A stretch of DNA of 12,061 nt, taken from NCBI GenBank assembly GCA_035690425.1, contig DASSKO010000031.1:1-12061 (forward strand), in the 5' to 3' direction. The position numbers were made by a program, and so were the translations under genes. Of the stretch, positions 1 to 6,725 are shown piece after piece (position 1 is the stretch's first letter; each line of letters opens with the position of its first letter). A model generated the notes under the pieces. It did not search any database, was not told the DNA's origin, and worked only from the letters and a program-made list of their open reading frames with translations. This DNA comes from DASSKO01 sp035690425 (GTDB lineage Bacteria; Actinomycetota; Actinomycetes; Propionibacteriales; Nocardioidaceae).

Positions 1-825
1 GTGCGTCGGGTGGGTGTCGCCGCTCATGTCGACGATCGCGCGGAACAGCGTGCGGTGCCGCAGTCCGACGTTCAGCGCGCAGAACCCACCGGCGCTCATC
101 CCGCCGACCGCCCGGTGCGTGCGGTCGGCGTAGGTCCGCAGGGTCCGGTCGACCGTCGGCACGATGTCGTCGACGAGGTAGGCCTGGGCCTTGCCCTCCA
201 CCCCGTCGACGCACTCGGAGTCGTCGAGCCAGCCGTGGCTCACCCTCGGCATCACGATGATCAGCGGGTTGCCGTGCTGGGCCGCCGCGAGCCCGGTCGT
301 GGCGGCCTGGCCGCCGCGCAGCCAGTCCTGCGGCACGCCTGGGCTGCCGTGCAGGAGGTAGAGCACCGGGAAGCGGTGCGTCGGTTCGGCGAAGTACTGC
401 GGTGGCAGCCACACCAGCGCGTTGTAGTCGCCGTAGCGGGAGATCCGGCCCGGGATCGGCAGCGTGGTGACGGCACCGTGCTCGTAGTCGTGGTGGACGA
501 ACGACGGCGGCACCTGCCGTGCCCCGAGGTCCACCCGGTAGTGGTGGTGGGCGAGCGCCTCGTGCAGCACGGCCGGCGACGCGATCGACAGCGGCACGGT
601 CGGCCAGCTCGAGATCCCGACCACGTTGCTCGCCAGCGGCAGGTAGTCGAAGTGGGTGTTGACGCTGTCGGCGATGCTGGCGCCGGCGACCACGATCGCG
701 ACCACCGCGGTCAGCACCCGGGAGGTCCGGTGGGCGAGCCGACGGCTGAGCCACCAGGCCGCGACCGCGACCAGGGCGAGCAGGGCCACTGCCCACGGCG
801 TCGCCACGCGAACGTCCCAGCCCAC
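1..825 (-). CDS. Membrane-anchored esterase-family alpha/beta hydrolase (3' end cut by window edge)
   Basis: This is a probable serine esterase of the PF00756 (esterase D / antigen 85-like) fold; the substrate is unknown. The visible 275 codons begin with two hydrophobic segments (about residues 14-27 and 38-53), so the enzyme is probably anchored in the membrane with its catalytic domain outside. The domain then shows the family's FPVLYLLHGSPG strand and oxyanion region, the IIVMP strand, and the nucleophile elbow GGMSAGG with Ser244, followed by AIVDMSG. The catalytic Asp and His would lie beyond position 1. The start is uncertain. The frame is closed upstream by a stop at 925-927, and the only candidates are GTG at 825 and GTG at 807, neither with a strong ribosome-binding site. 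The gene is divergent from the GT-C gene, with about 110 bp between them. An antigen 85-type acyltransferase role is possible but not shown. Confidence 0.85.
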   Translation of the reverse strand, partial: MGWDVRVATPWAVALLALVAVAAWWLSRRLAHRTSRVLTAVVAIVVAGASIADSVNTHFDYLPLASNVVGISSWPTVPLSIASPAVLHEALAHHHYRVDLGARQVPPSFVHHDYEHGAVTTLPIPGRISRYGDYNALVWLPPQYFAEPTHRFPVLYLLHGSPGVPQDWLRGGQAATTGLAAAQHGNPLIIVMPRVSHGWLDDSECVDGVEGKAQAYLVDDIVPTVDRTLRTYADRTHRAVGGMSAGGFCALNVGLRHRTLFRAIVDMSGDTHPTH

Positions 826-934
826 GTCTCGACTGTAGGTGGACGGCGGCGTCTCGCGGCCGCCGAAAGCAGGCGACGCACGCGGATCGCCCGGCGCGCG
901 GGAACTCTCACCCGTGCCGGGTCGTCACCCGTCC

Positions 935-2437
935 ATGCGCGTTCGATGGCGGCCGGCGCCGCGGGTGGCTGCGCGGTGGGCGGTCGGCGCGCCGTCCCTG
1001 CTGCTCGCGGTCGTCGCGACCGTCGGCCTCGGCCATCAGCCGTTGTGGTACGACGAGATCGCCACCGTGACCGTCGCGCGCCGCAGCGTGCCGCACATCT
1101 TCGCCCTGCTCGGCCACACCGACGCGGTGCTCGGGCCCTACTACCTGTTCATGCACGTCTGGACGGAGGCCGGCACCGCCTCGTGGTGGGTCCGCACGCC
1201 GTCGGTCCTGGCGGGCGTGCTGACCGTCGCGCTCACCGCCTGGTTGGGCCTGCGGCTACGCGGTCCGCTGGTAGGGCTGCTCGGCGGGGTCTTGCTCGCG
1301 CTCAACCCGTTCTTCGTCTTCTACGCCCGGGACGCGCGGCCCTACACGATGGTGGCCGCTGCGTGCGTCGGCGCGGCGCACCTGCTGGCGTTTCGGCCGG
1401 CGGTCGCGTCCCGGCGGCGGCGTACGGCCTGGGTAGCGGCGGCAACCGGCGCCGTCTACCTGCACCTGTTCGCCGGTCTGGTCGTCGGCGCGCAGGCCAT
1501 GCGGCTGCTGGCCGAGAGGGCGACGCGCCGCTGGAGAGCTGCCCTCGTCGCCGTGCCGTTGCTCGCCGCGCCCATGGCGTGGGCGGCTCTGCACGAGCAG
1601 AACGAGATCGGCTGGTTGCACCGGGCGGCGCCCTGGACCTACCTGTCCGCCTTCTCTGCCATCAGTGGAGGCGTGGGGCTCGCGGTGCTCGCCGGCGTGC
1701 TCGCCGTCGCAGCGGTTGCCCTGGCTGAGGACCGGCTGACGAGCCGGTGGTTGCTCGGCTGGGCGATGCTGCCGACCCTCGTGCTCGTCACGGTCTCTCT
1801 CCTGCACCCCGTCTTCGTCGCGCGCTACGTCCTCGGCAGCGTGCCCGCGATCTCCCTGCTCGCGGCGATCGGTGCGGTCGAGCTGTCCAGGGCCGCGTTC
1901 GACCGGTGGCGCATGCTCGCCCGGCTGGCGGCGGCGGGGGCGGTCCTCGCCTCACTGGTCGTCGGCGGTACGGCGGTCGCGGCGGAGCAGCACCGGCCCT
2001 ACTTCTACGAGGACATGCCGGCTGCCGTCGACCTGGTGCTCGACGGCAGCCACGCGGGGGACGGCATCGCGTACCTGTCCGGCACGGTGCGCATGTCGGC
2101 GCGCTACTACCTGCCGTCGGTCGACCCCGGCGCGCCACGGCCGCAGGACGTGCTCTTCGCGCGCGGCCAGACCGGCCCGCTCACCGGCACCTTCGGCGGT
2201 CGCATGGTGCACCCCGGGCAGGCGGTCGACGAGGTCGCCGAGCACGGCCGCGTCTGGGTGCTGCAGTGGAAGCACGCCCGGCCCGGCCACCTCGATGGCG
2301 AGGTGTTGACGTTGCTGGACCGGCGCTACCACGTGGTCGAGCGCCGCCTGTTCGGCCAGGCCGAGGTGACGCTCTGGCAGCGCGGCGCACCGGCGATCGC
2401 GTCGGCTGCTGCGCCCCCGCCGGTCAGGCCCGCCTGA
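935..2437 (+). CDS. Polytopic GT-C glycosyltransferase, GT39/ArnT-like family
   Basis: This is an integral membrane glycosyltransferase that would use a polyprenyl-phosphate sugar and transfer the sugar on the outer face of the membrane; donor and acceptor are unknown. About 500 residues. The first transmembrane helix (about 15-33) is followed by the loop motif LWYDE, with the Asp40-Glu41 pair typical of the GT-C first extracytoplasmic loop. A second signature, FYARDARPYT (about 129-138), is common in actinobacterial members of PF13231. Several further hydrophobic helices follow up to about residue 350, then a soluble C-terminal part of about 130 residues. ATG at 935 was chosen because the preceding in-frame codons from GTG 839 are polar and low in information, and the helix fits an ATG 935 start. 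No convincing ribosome-binding site is visible for either. The 3' end overlaps the convergent DUF2156 gene by 14 bp. The family call is firm; the specific reaction is not. Confidence 0.85.
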   Translation: MRVRWRPAPRVAARWAVGAPSLLLAVVATVGLGHQPLWYDEIATVTVARRSVPHIFALLGHTDAVLGPYYLFMHVWTEAGTASWWVRTPSVLAGVLTVALTAWLGLRLRGPLVGLLGGVLLALNPFFVFYARDARPYTMVAAACVGAAHLLAFRPAVASRRRRTAWVAAATGAVYLHLFAGLVVGAQAMRLLAERATRRWRAALVAVPLLAAPMAWAALHEQNEIGWLHRAAPWTYLSAFSAISGGVGLAVLAGVLAVAAVALAEDRLTSRWLLGWAMLPTLVLVTVSLLHPVFVARYVLGSVPAISLLAAIGAVELSRAAFDRWRMLARLAAAGAVLASLVVGGTAVAAEQHRPYFYEDMPAAVDLVLDGSHAGDGIAYLSGTVRMSARYYLPSVDPGAPRPQDVLFARGQTGPLTGTFGGRMVHPGQAVDEVAEHGRVWVLQWKHARPGHLDGEVLTLLDRRYHVVERRLFGQAEVTLWQRGAPAIASAAAPPPVRPA

Positions 2438-4106
2438 GCCGCTCCCACGGTCGCGGCCAGACCAGGAAGGCCTCGGCCTCCAGCGCGGCGAGCGCGACGC
2501 GCGCGATGCTGCGCGCGCTCGGGTAGCACACGAACCGCGGCTCCCAGATCGGCCGGAACTTCGCGTTGAAGCGGTAGAGCGACTCGATCTGGAACCACCG
2601 GGAGGCGATCAGCAGCAGCCGTCGCCAGAACCTCAGCACCGGCCCGGCGCCGAGCCGCTCCCCGCGCTCCAACGCCGAGCGGAACACCGCGAAGTTCAGC
2701 GAGACCCGGCGTACGCCGAAGTCGCCGGCCGCCTGGAGCGCGTGGGCGATCATGAACTCGTTGAGCCCGGGGTCGGCCGACCGGTCCCGACGCATCAGCT
2801 CGAGCGAGAGCCCGTCACAGCCCCACGGGACGAAGTGCAGCAGCGCCCGCAGCTGGCCGTCCTTGTGCGCCGTGACGGCCACGCACTCGGCGTCGCCGGC
2901 CTCGCCGAAGCGGCCGAGCGCCATCGAGAAACCCCGCTCGACCTCGGCACCGCGCCAGGCGGCGGCGACGTGGCGGATCTCCTGGATCTCGGGCGCGGGG
3001 ATGTCGCGGACCCGGCGCACCTGCGCCGTGTAGCCGGCGCGCTCCACCCGGGCCACCATCTGGCGGACGTTGCGCATCGACCGGCCTTCGAGGGTGAACG
3101 ACTCGGGCTCGACGATGGCCTCGTCGCCGAGCTCCAGCGCCTTGAGGCCGGCCTCGCGCACCCAGACCTGACCACCGAGCTCGCTGCACCCCATGACGGC
3201 TGGCAGCCACGCGTGCCGGTCGGCCTCGGTGAGGAACTCCTGCATCGCGCCGGGCCAGGCCTCGGGGTCGCCGATCGGGTCGCCGGAGGCGAGCATCACC
3301 CCGGTGTGCACGCGGTAGGAGATCGCCGCCTTGCCGCTCGGGGAGAAGATCACCGACTTGTCCCGGCGCAGCGCGAAGTAGCCCAGCGAGTCGCGGCCGC
3401 CGTGCCGCTCGAGCAGCTCACGCACGCGTCCCTCGGACTCCGGGTCCAGCCGGCCGGGTGGCTCGGCGGGGCGCATCAGCAGGTAGATCGTCGTCGCGCC
3501 GACGAGCACTCCCAGCCCGAGCAGGATGTCGGACACCTGGTCGGCCGCCCCGGGCCGCGAGAACCGGATCGGGCCGTTGATGTCGACCAGGCCGAGGGCG
3601 ATGTGGCGCAGGTAGTCCCAGAGCGACGGTGAGCCGACGATCCGGTCGTGGTGCGCCGCGATCAACCCGAACCCGATCGCGAAGCTCGTCACGATCAACG
3701 CGACGAACGCGCCGAGCGATCGCCATCGGGTGCGCGGGTCGCCCGCGGCGTAGAAGAAGCCCCGCAGCGGCAGCGCCGCGGCGAGCACGGCCGCCGCGAC
3801 GACCGCCTCCTCGTAGTCGAGACCCTTGGCGAGGTTCAGCGCGATGCTGGCGGCCAGCAGCACGAGCATGGCGGTCCAGGCGCGCCGCTTCCGCCGGACC
3901 AGGCCGTGGCCGACGAGGATCAGCAGCACCCCGACCACGACGGTCGCGGAGGAGGCGGCGTGCGGCAGCACGTCGGGCACGTAGCTGCGCAGCGTGCGCA
4001 GCCGTTCGCCGAACTCCGGGGTGACCGCGCTGATGATGTCGACTAGTCCGATGCCGACGGACGCCGCCGCCGCGGCGGCCGGGATCCAGGAGGGCGACTG
4101 CCGCAC
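2424..4106 (-). CDS. DUF2156 membrane protein, MprF-like aminoacyl-phosphatidylglycerol synthase type
   Basis: A 560-residue protein with about six N-terminal transmembrane helices (roughly 7-28, 46-70, 75-95, 98-121, 129-152 and 190-213). A cytoplasmic DUF2156 domain (PF09924, double-GNAT fold) follows from about residue 220 to the end. Family-typical blocks are visible: SLGYFALRRDK, MLASGDPIGD, SFTLEGRSMRNVRQ, RGFSMALGRFG, LNEFMIAHAL and the C-terminal LYRFNAKFRPIWEPR. MprF proteins move an amino acid from aminoacyl-tRNA onto phosphatidylglycerol and flip it, which lowers surface charge and confers resistance to cationic peptides. The helix set here is shorter than in full MprF flippases, and no lysyl-tRNA synthetase domain is fused (unlike mycobacterial LysX), so amino acid and lipid specificity are open. 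GTG 4106 is the outermost possible start, because an in-frame TAG lies at 4116-4118. A TAGTCT -10 hexamer just upstream suggests a leaderless mRNA. Confidence 0.88.
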   Translation of the reverse strand: MRQSPSWIPAAAAAASVGIGLVDIISAVTPEFGERLRTLRSYVPDVLPHAASSATVVVGVLLILVGHGLVRRKRRAWTAMLVLLAASIALNLAKGLDYEEAVVAAAVLAAALPLRGFFYAAGDPRTRWRSLGAFVALIVTSFAIGFGLIAAHHDRIVGSPSLWDYLRHIALGLVDINGPIRFSRPGAADQVSDILLGLGVLVGATTIYLLMRPAEPPGRLDPESEGRVRELLERHGGRDSLGYFALRRDKSVIFSPSGKAAISYRVHTGVMLASGDPIGDPEAWPGAMQEFLTEADRHAWLPAVMGCSELGGQVWVREAGLKALELGDEAIVEPESFTLEGRSMRNVRQMVARVERAGYTAQVRRVRDIPAPEIQEIRHVAAAWRGAEVERGFSMALGRFGEAGDAECVAVTAHKDGQLRALLHFVPWGCDGLSLELMRRDRSADPGLNEFMIAHALQAAGDFGVRRVSLNFAVFRSALERGERLGAGPVLRFWRRLLLIASRWFQIESLYRFNAKFRPIWEPRFVCYPSARSIARVALAALEAEAFLVWPRPWERLRRA

Positions 4107-4112
4107 CGGACG

Positions 4113-4118
4113 AGACTA
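4113..4118 (-). promoter_or_regulatory. Candidate -10 box for the DUF2156 gene (leaderless transcript)
   Basis: On the minus strand the hexamer TAGTCT fits the actinobacterial TANNNT -10 pattern. Its position is -12 to -7 relative to the first base of the GTG start at 4106, so transcription would begin at or next to the start codon. No ribosome-binding site could exist in such a transcript; leaderless mRNAs are common in actinobacteria. No clear -35 hexamer is seen, but the Crp-like repeat occupies that position. Confidence 0.45.
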
Positions 4119-4123
4119 TGCGA

Positions 4124-4169
4124 GCGCCGTACGCCGTTCCGGTGAGGCGCGTCACCCGCGCCGTACGCC
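4124..4169. repeat. Pair of 12-bp direct repeats (GCGCCGTACGCC) around the Crp-like site
   Basis: GCGCCGTACGCC occurs at 4124-4135 and again, identically, at 4158-4169, a 34-bp period (about three helical turns). The GGTGA-N6-TCACC inverted repeat sits between the two copies. A further short inverted repeat, GGCGCG/CGCGCC (4146-4151 and 4157-4162), overlaps the second copy. The arrangement in a divergent intergenic region suggests a protein-binding array, but the element is GC-rich and its function is not shown. Confidence 0.5.
4141..4156. promoter_or_regulatory. Candidate Crp/GlxR-family binding site
   Basis: GGTGAGGCGCGTCACC is a perfect 5+5 inverted repeat with a 6-bp spacer. It keeps the GTGA-N6-TCAC core of the Crp family consensus TGTGA-N6-TCACA, with only the outermost T/A pair replaced by G/C. 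Its centre (between 4148 and 4149) is 41.5-42.5 bp upstream of the start point inferred for the DUF2156 gene, which is the classical class II activator position. It could also act on pilM, 152 bp away. This is a sequence match only; the regulator is not in the window. Confidence 0.45.
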
Positions 4170-4254
4170 TGATCGGAGCAGCCTCATCGCCCCGTCGGCT
4201 CAAGGCGGCTGCTCGCGCATCCGATGCCAACACCTGACATCCGAGGGGAAGCGC

Positions 4255-4268
4255 CCGGAACGTTCCGG
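4255..4268. promoter_or_regulatory. 14-bp perfect palindrome upstream of pilM, possible operator
   Basis: CCGGAACGTTCCGG is a perfect 14-bp palindrome ending 32 bp before the pilM start codon and 14 bp before its Shine-Dalgarno sequence. It could be an operator for a dimeric repressor, or a small hairpin in the 5' leader. It does not match the LexA or Crp consensus. No TANNNT -10 element is visible between it and the direct repeats, so the pilM promoter itself cannot be placed. Confidence 0.4.
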
Positions 4269-4282
4269 CGGGCTTCGACACC

Positions 4283-4294
4283 GGGAGGCAGGAG
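4283..4294 (+). promoter_or_regulatory. Ribosome-binding site of pilM
   Basis: GGGAGG followed by AGGAG, the latter ending 6 nt before the GTG at 4301. This supports the GTG start, whose product begins with the expected actin-fold GLDIGTS strand. Confidence 0.75.
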
Positions 4295-4300
4295 ACAACC

Positions 4301-5356
4301 GTGGCATCACGTACCGCCATCGGTCTCGACATCGGGACCTCCGGGGTCCGCGCTGCCGAGCTGTCCTTCGGCAAGGGGGGTGCCTCTCTGCGCCGGTTCG
4401 GCCAGGTCGCGCTGCCACCCGGCGCCGTACGCGATGGTGAGGTAGCAGACCCGGAGACCGTGGCGGGAGCGATCCGTCAGCTGTGGGACTCGGCGAAGTT
4501 CGGCTCCAAGAAGGTCGTCGTCGGCGTCGCCAACCAGCGCGTCATCGTCCGGCAGGTGGACCTTCCCTGGTTGCCGGCCGAGGAGCTGCGCAAGTCGCTG
4601 GCCTTCCAGGTGCAGGAGTTCATCCCGATCCCGGTCGACCAGGCGATCCTCGACTTCCATCCGGTGGAGGAGTTCACCAACGACGCGGGCGGGCGGATGC
4701 TCCGGGTGCTGCTCGTCGCGGCCGCCCGCGACATGGTCAGCGGCCTGCTCGACGCCGCGACCCGTGCCGGTCTGACCGTCACGCAGGTCGACCTGACGCC
4801 GTTCGCCGTGCTGCGCGCGGCGGCCGAGGTCGACGGTTTCGGCCCGCACGACGCCGACGCCGAGGCGATCGTCGACATCGGCGCCCGCGTGACCAACATC
4901 CTCATCCACCAGCGCGGCGTGCCGCGCTTCGTCCGCATCCTGCTCATGGGCGGTGACGACCTCACCCAGGCCGTCGCCGAGCGGATGGGCGTGCCGGTGC
5001 AGGACGCCGAACGCATCAAGCGCGAGCTCGGCCTGCAGCTGGTGCCGTCGCAGGAGTCGGAGAGTCACCCGGCGACGCGAACCCTCGAGACCGCGGCTAG
5101 CTCCTTCGTGGAGGAGGTCCGCGGCTCGATCGACTACTACCTGGCCCAGCCCGCGGCGGTGCCGATCCGCAGGTGTGTGATCTCCGGCGGGGGCAGCCGG
5201 CTGAACGGCCTCGAGCAGCGGCTCGCCTCGGCGACGCGGCTGCCGGTCTCGCCCGCGGTCGCCGGACGGCTCACCGCCGGGTCGGGACAGGACTTCGACG
5301 AGGTGCAGTCGCTGATGACGGTCCCGGTCGGCCTGGCCCTGGTGGGGGTGGCCTGA
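4301..5356 (+). CDS. pilM: Type IV pilus assembly protein PilM (actin-like ATPase fold)
   Basis: PilM is the cytoplasmic, FtsA/actin-like member of the type IV pilus alignment complex. It binds ATP and the N-terminal tail of PilN and links the inner-membrane PilN/PilO ring to the motor. This 351-residue protein has the usual family length. Visible motifs are the phosphate-1 loop GLDIGTSGVRAAEL (8-21), the family block FQVQEFIPIP (102-111), phosphate-2 IVDIGARVTNI (190-200), GGDDLT (217-222), and the adenosine motif ISGGGSRLNGL (294-304). The GTG start has a good Shine-Dalgarno. It is the first gene of a four-gene operon, and its stop codon shares one base with the pilN start (TGATG), implying translational coupling. 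Motor ATPases (PilB/PilT), PilC, pilins and the prepilin peptidase are not in this window and must be encoded elsewhere. Confidence 0.95.
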   Translation: MASRTAIGLDIGTSGVRAAELSFGKGGASLRRFGQVALPPGAVRDGEVADPETVAGAIRQLWDSAKFGSKKVVVGVANQRVIVRQVDLPWLPAEELRKSLAFQVQEFIPIPVDQAILDFHPVEEFTNDAGGRMLRVLLVAAARDMVSGLLDAATRAGLTVTQVDLTPFAVLRAAAEVDGFGPHDADAEAIVDIGARVTNILIHQRGVPRFVRILLMGGDDLTQAVAERMGVPVQDAERIKRELGLQLVPSQESESHPATRTLETAASSFVEEVRGSIDYYLAQPAAVPIRRCVISGGGSRLNGLEQRLASATRLPVSPAVAGRLTAGSGQDFDEVQSLMTVPVGLALVGVA

Positions 5357-6027
5357 TGAGCACCGACACCCTGCAGGTGCTGGACACCGCGGCGATGCCG
5401 CGGGTCAACCTGCTGCCCCCCGAGATCGCCGAGCAGCGGCGCTTCCGCAGGATGCAGCTGGCCATGGGCAGCGCCGTGGTCGTGGCCGTCGTCGCGGTCG
5501 CCGGCGGCTGGGTGCTTGCCCACGGCGGCGTCAGCTCCGCACAGACCGAGCTCGACTCCGCCAACGCCACGCACACCGACCTGCAGCAGCAGGTCGCGTC
5601 GTACAGCAACGTCAAGCAGGTCTACGCCGACGTCGCGGCGCACGAAACGATGCTGACGACGGCGATGTCCGGTGAGATTCAGTGGTCGCACTACCTCAAC
5701 GACCTCAGCCTGAAGATCCCGGACAACGTCTGGCTGACGAACATCGCGGCGCAGACCAGCGGTGCCAGCACCGCGGCGACCGCCCGCTCGGCAGCCCTCA
5801 CGCCGAACAAGATCGGCACGGTGACCTTCACCGGCGTCGCGCTCACCCATGACGACGTGGCCACCTGGCTGGAGTCGCTCGCAAGCGAGAACGGGTTCGC
5901 CAACCCGTACTTCTCGAACTCCACGGCGGCGAAGATCGGTGACCAGAAGGTCGTCAACTTCTCCTCGACCGTGGACCTGACGCCCGACGCGCACTCGGGT
6001 CGCTACACCAAGCCGGCGGGAGGCTGA
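5356..6027 (+). CDS. pilN: Type IV pilus assembly protein PilN
   Basis: PilN is a bitopic membrane protein that pairs with PilO outside the membrane and binds PilM through a short cytoplasmic N-terminal motif. The 223-residue product shows that motif as RVNLLPPE (16-23), one transmembrane helix (about 34-56), and a coiled-coil-prone stretch (about 60-105). The ferredoxin-like domain region starts with IQWSHYLNDLSLKIPDNVWLT (108-128) and includes VTFTGVALTHDDVATWLESL (156-175). ATG 5356 overlaps the pilM stop and follows a G-rich segment. ATG 5395 (residue 14) would put NLLP right at the N-terminus, as in many PilN proteins, and remains a reasonable alternative start. The protein ends in Ala-Gly-Gly because the pilO ribosome-binding site is embedded in its last codons. 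Confidence 0.93.
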   Translation: MSTDTLQVLDTAAMPRVNLLPPEIAEQRRFRRMQLAMGSAVVVAVVAVAGGWVLAHGGVSSAQTELDSANATHTDLQQQVASYSNVKQVYADVAAHETMLTTAMSGEIQWSHYLNDLSLKIPDNVWLTNIAAQTSGASTAATARSAALTPNKIGTVTFTGVALTHDDVATWLESLASENGFANPYFSNSTAAKIGDQKVVNFSSTVDLTPDAHSGRYTKPAGG

Positions 6028-6028
6028 C

Positions 6029-6724
6029 GTGGACAAGATGCGCCAGTGGACGGTGTTCACCGTGCTCGCGGTGATCGTCGTGCTGGTTGCCGGCTGGATG
6101 CTGATGATCAAGCCGCAGCGGTCGCACGCGGCCGATCTGCGAACCCAGGCGACCGGAGTCCAGAGCAGCAACGACCAGCTCCGCAACCAGATCAGCGCGC
6201 TCAAGGCCCAAGCCAAGGACCTGCCGAAGCAGCAGGCCCGCCTCGCGGTCATCGAGCAGAAGATCCCGGACAACCCGGCCCTGCCGTCGCTGATCCGCTC
6301 GCTGAGCGACGCAGCCGACGGTGCGGGAGTCGACCTCACCTCGCTCGCACCGGCGCCGCCGGCGGTACTCGCGCCGGCTGCCGCTGCCACTGTTACTGCC
6401 GGACGGCCGGCGGCCCCTGCGGCGCCCGCGCTCGAGCAGGTGCCGGTGACGGTGTCGGTAACCGGCACCTACTTCAACATCGAGCAGTTCGTCAGCAACC
6501 TCGAAGGGCTGCAGCGGGCGATCATCGTTGATGGCTGGAGCTTGGCTCCGGGCTCGAACGGCTCCGGTGCCGGCGCCTCGACAGTCGCGGCGGCCACCGA
6601 CCAGCTGACCGCGCAGATCCAGGCGCGCGTCTTCATGGCACCGGGCTCCGCGACCGCCGTTCCGACGACCGCGGTCCACCCGGCGCCGACGACCGCTCCG
6701 ACGACCAGCAAGGCAGGAGGCTGA
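6029..6724 (+). CDS. pilO: Type IV pilus assembly protein PilO
   Basis: PilO is the partner of PilN in the membrane ring of the pilus alignment complex. This 231-residue protein has one transmembrane helix (about 7-27) and a long coiled coil (about 33-78) with the family-typical end IPDNPALPSLIRSLSDAA (79-96) and GVDLTSLAP (100-108). An Ala/Pro-rich linker (about 109-137) leads to the ferredoxin-like half VTGTYFNIEQFVSNLEGLQR (144-163). The tail from about 205 is Thr/Ala/Pro-rich, low complexity, and unlike the shorter proteobacterial PilO. The GTG start lies 1 bp after the pilN stop, preceded by GGGAGG at 6018-6023 with 5-nt spacing. A GTG start and this tail are the only unusual features. 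Confidence 0.93.
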   Translation: MDKMRQWTVFTVLAVIVVLVAGWMLMIKPQRSHAADLRTQATGVQSSNDQLRNQISALKAQAKDLPKQQARLAVIEQKIPDNPALPSLIRSLSDAADGAGVDLTSLAPAPPAVLAPAAAATVTAGRPAAPAAPALEQVPVTVSVTGTYFNIEQFVSNLEGLQRAIIVDGWSLAPGSNGSGAGASTVAAATDQLTAQIQARVFMAPGSATAVPTTAVHPAPTTAPTTSKAGG

Positions 6725-6725
6725 C

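Noticed and set aside
1..1728. A 575-codon open frame on the + strand starting at base 1
   Set aside because: It is antisense to the esterase gene, then out of frame with the GT-C gene. Its Arg/Gly/His-rich product has no domain, as expected from third-position GC bias.
4255..4268. LexA/SOS box
   Set aside because: GAAC and GTTC half-sites are adjacent, whereas the actinobacterial LexA box needs a 4-bp spacer between them.
4257..4282. GGAAC as an ECF sigma -35 box for pilM
   Set aside because: No CGTC or GTT -10 element lies 16-18 bp downstream. The GGAAC is explained by the palindrome.
5137..6468. A 443-codon minus-strand open frame opposite pilN and pilO
   Set aside because: It is a shadow of well-supported genes, with low-complexity translation and no recognisable domain.
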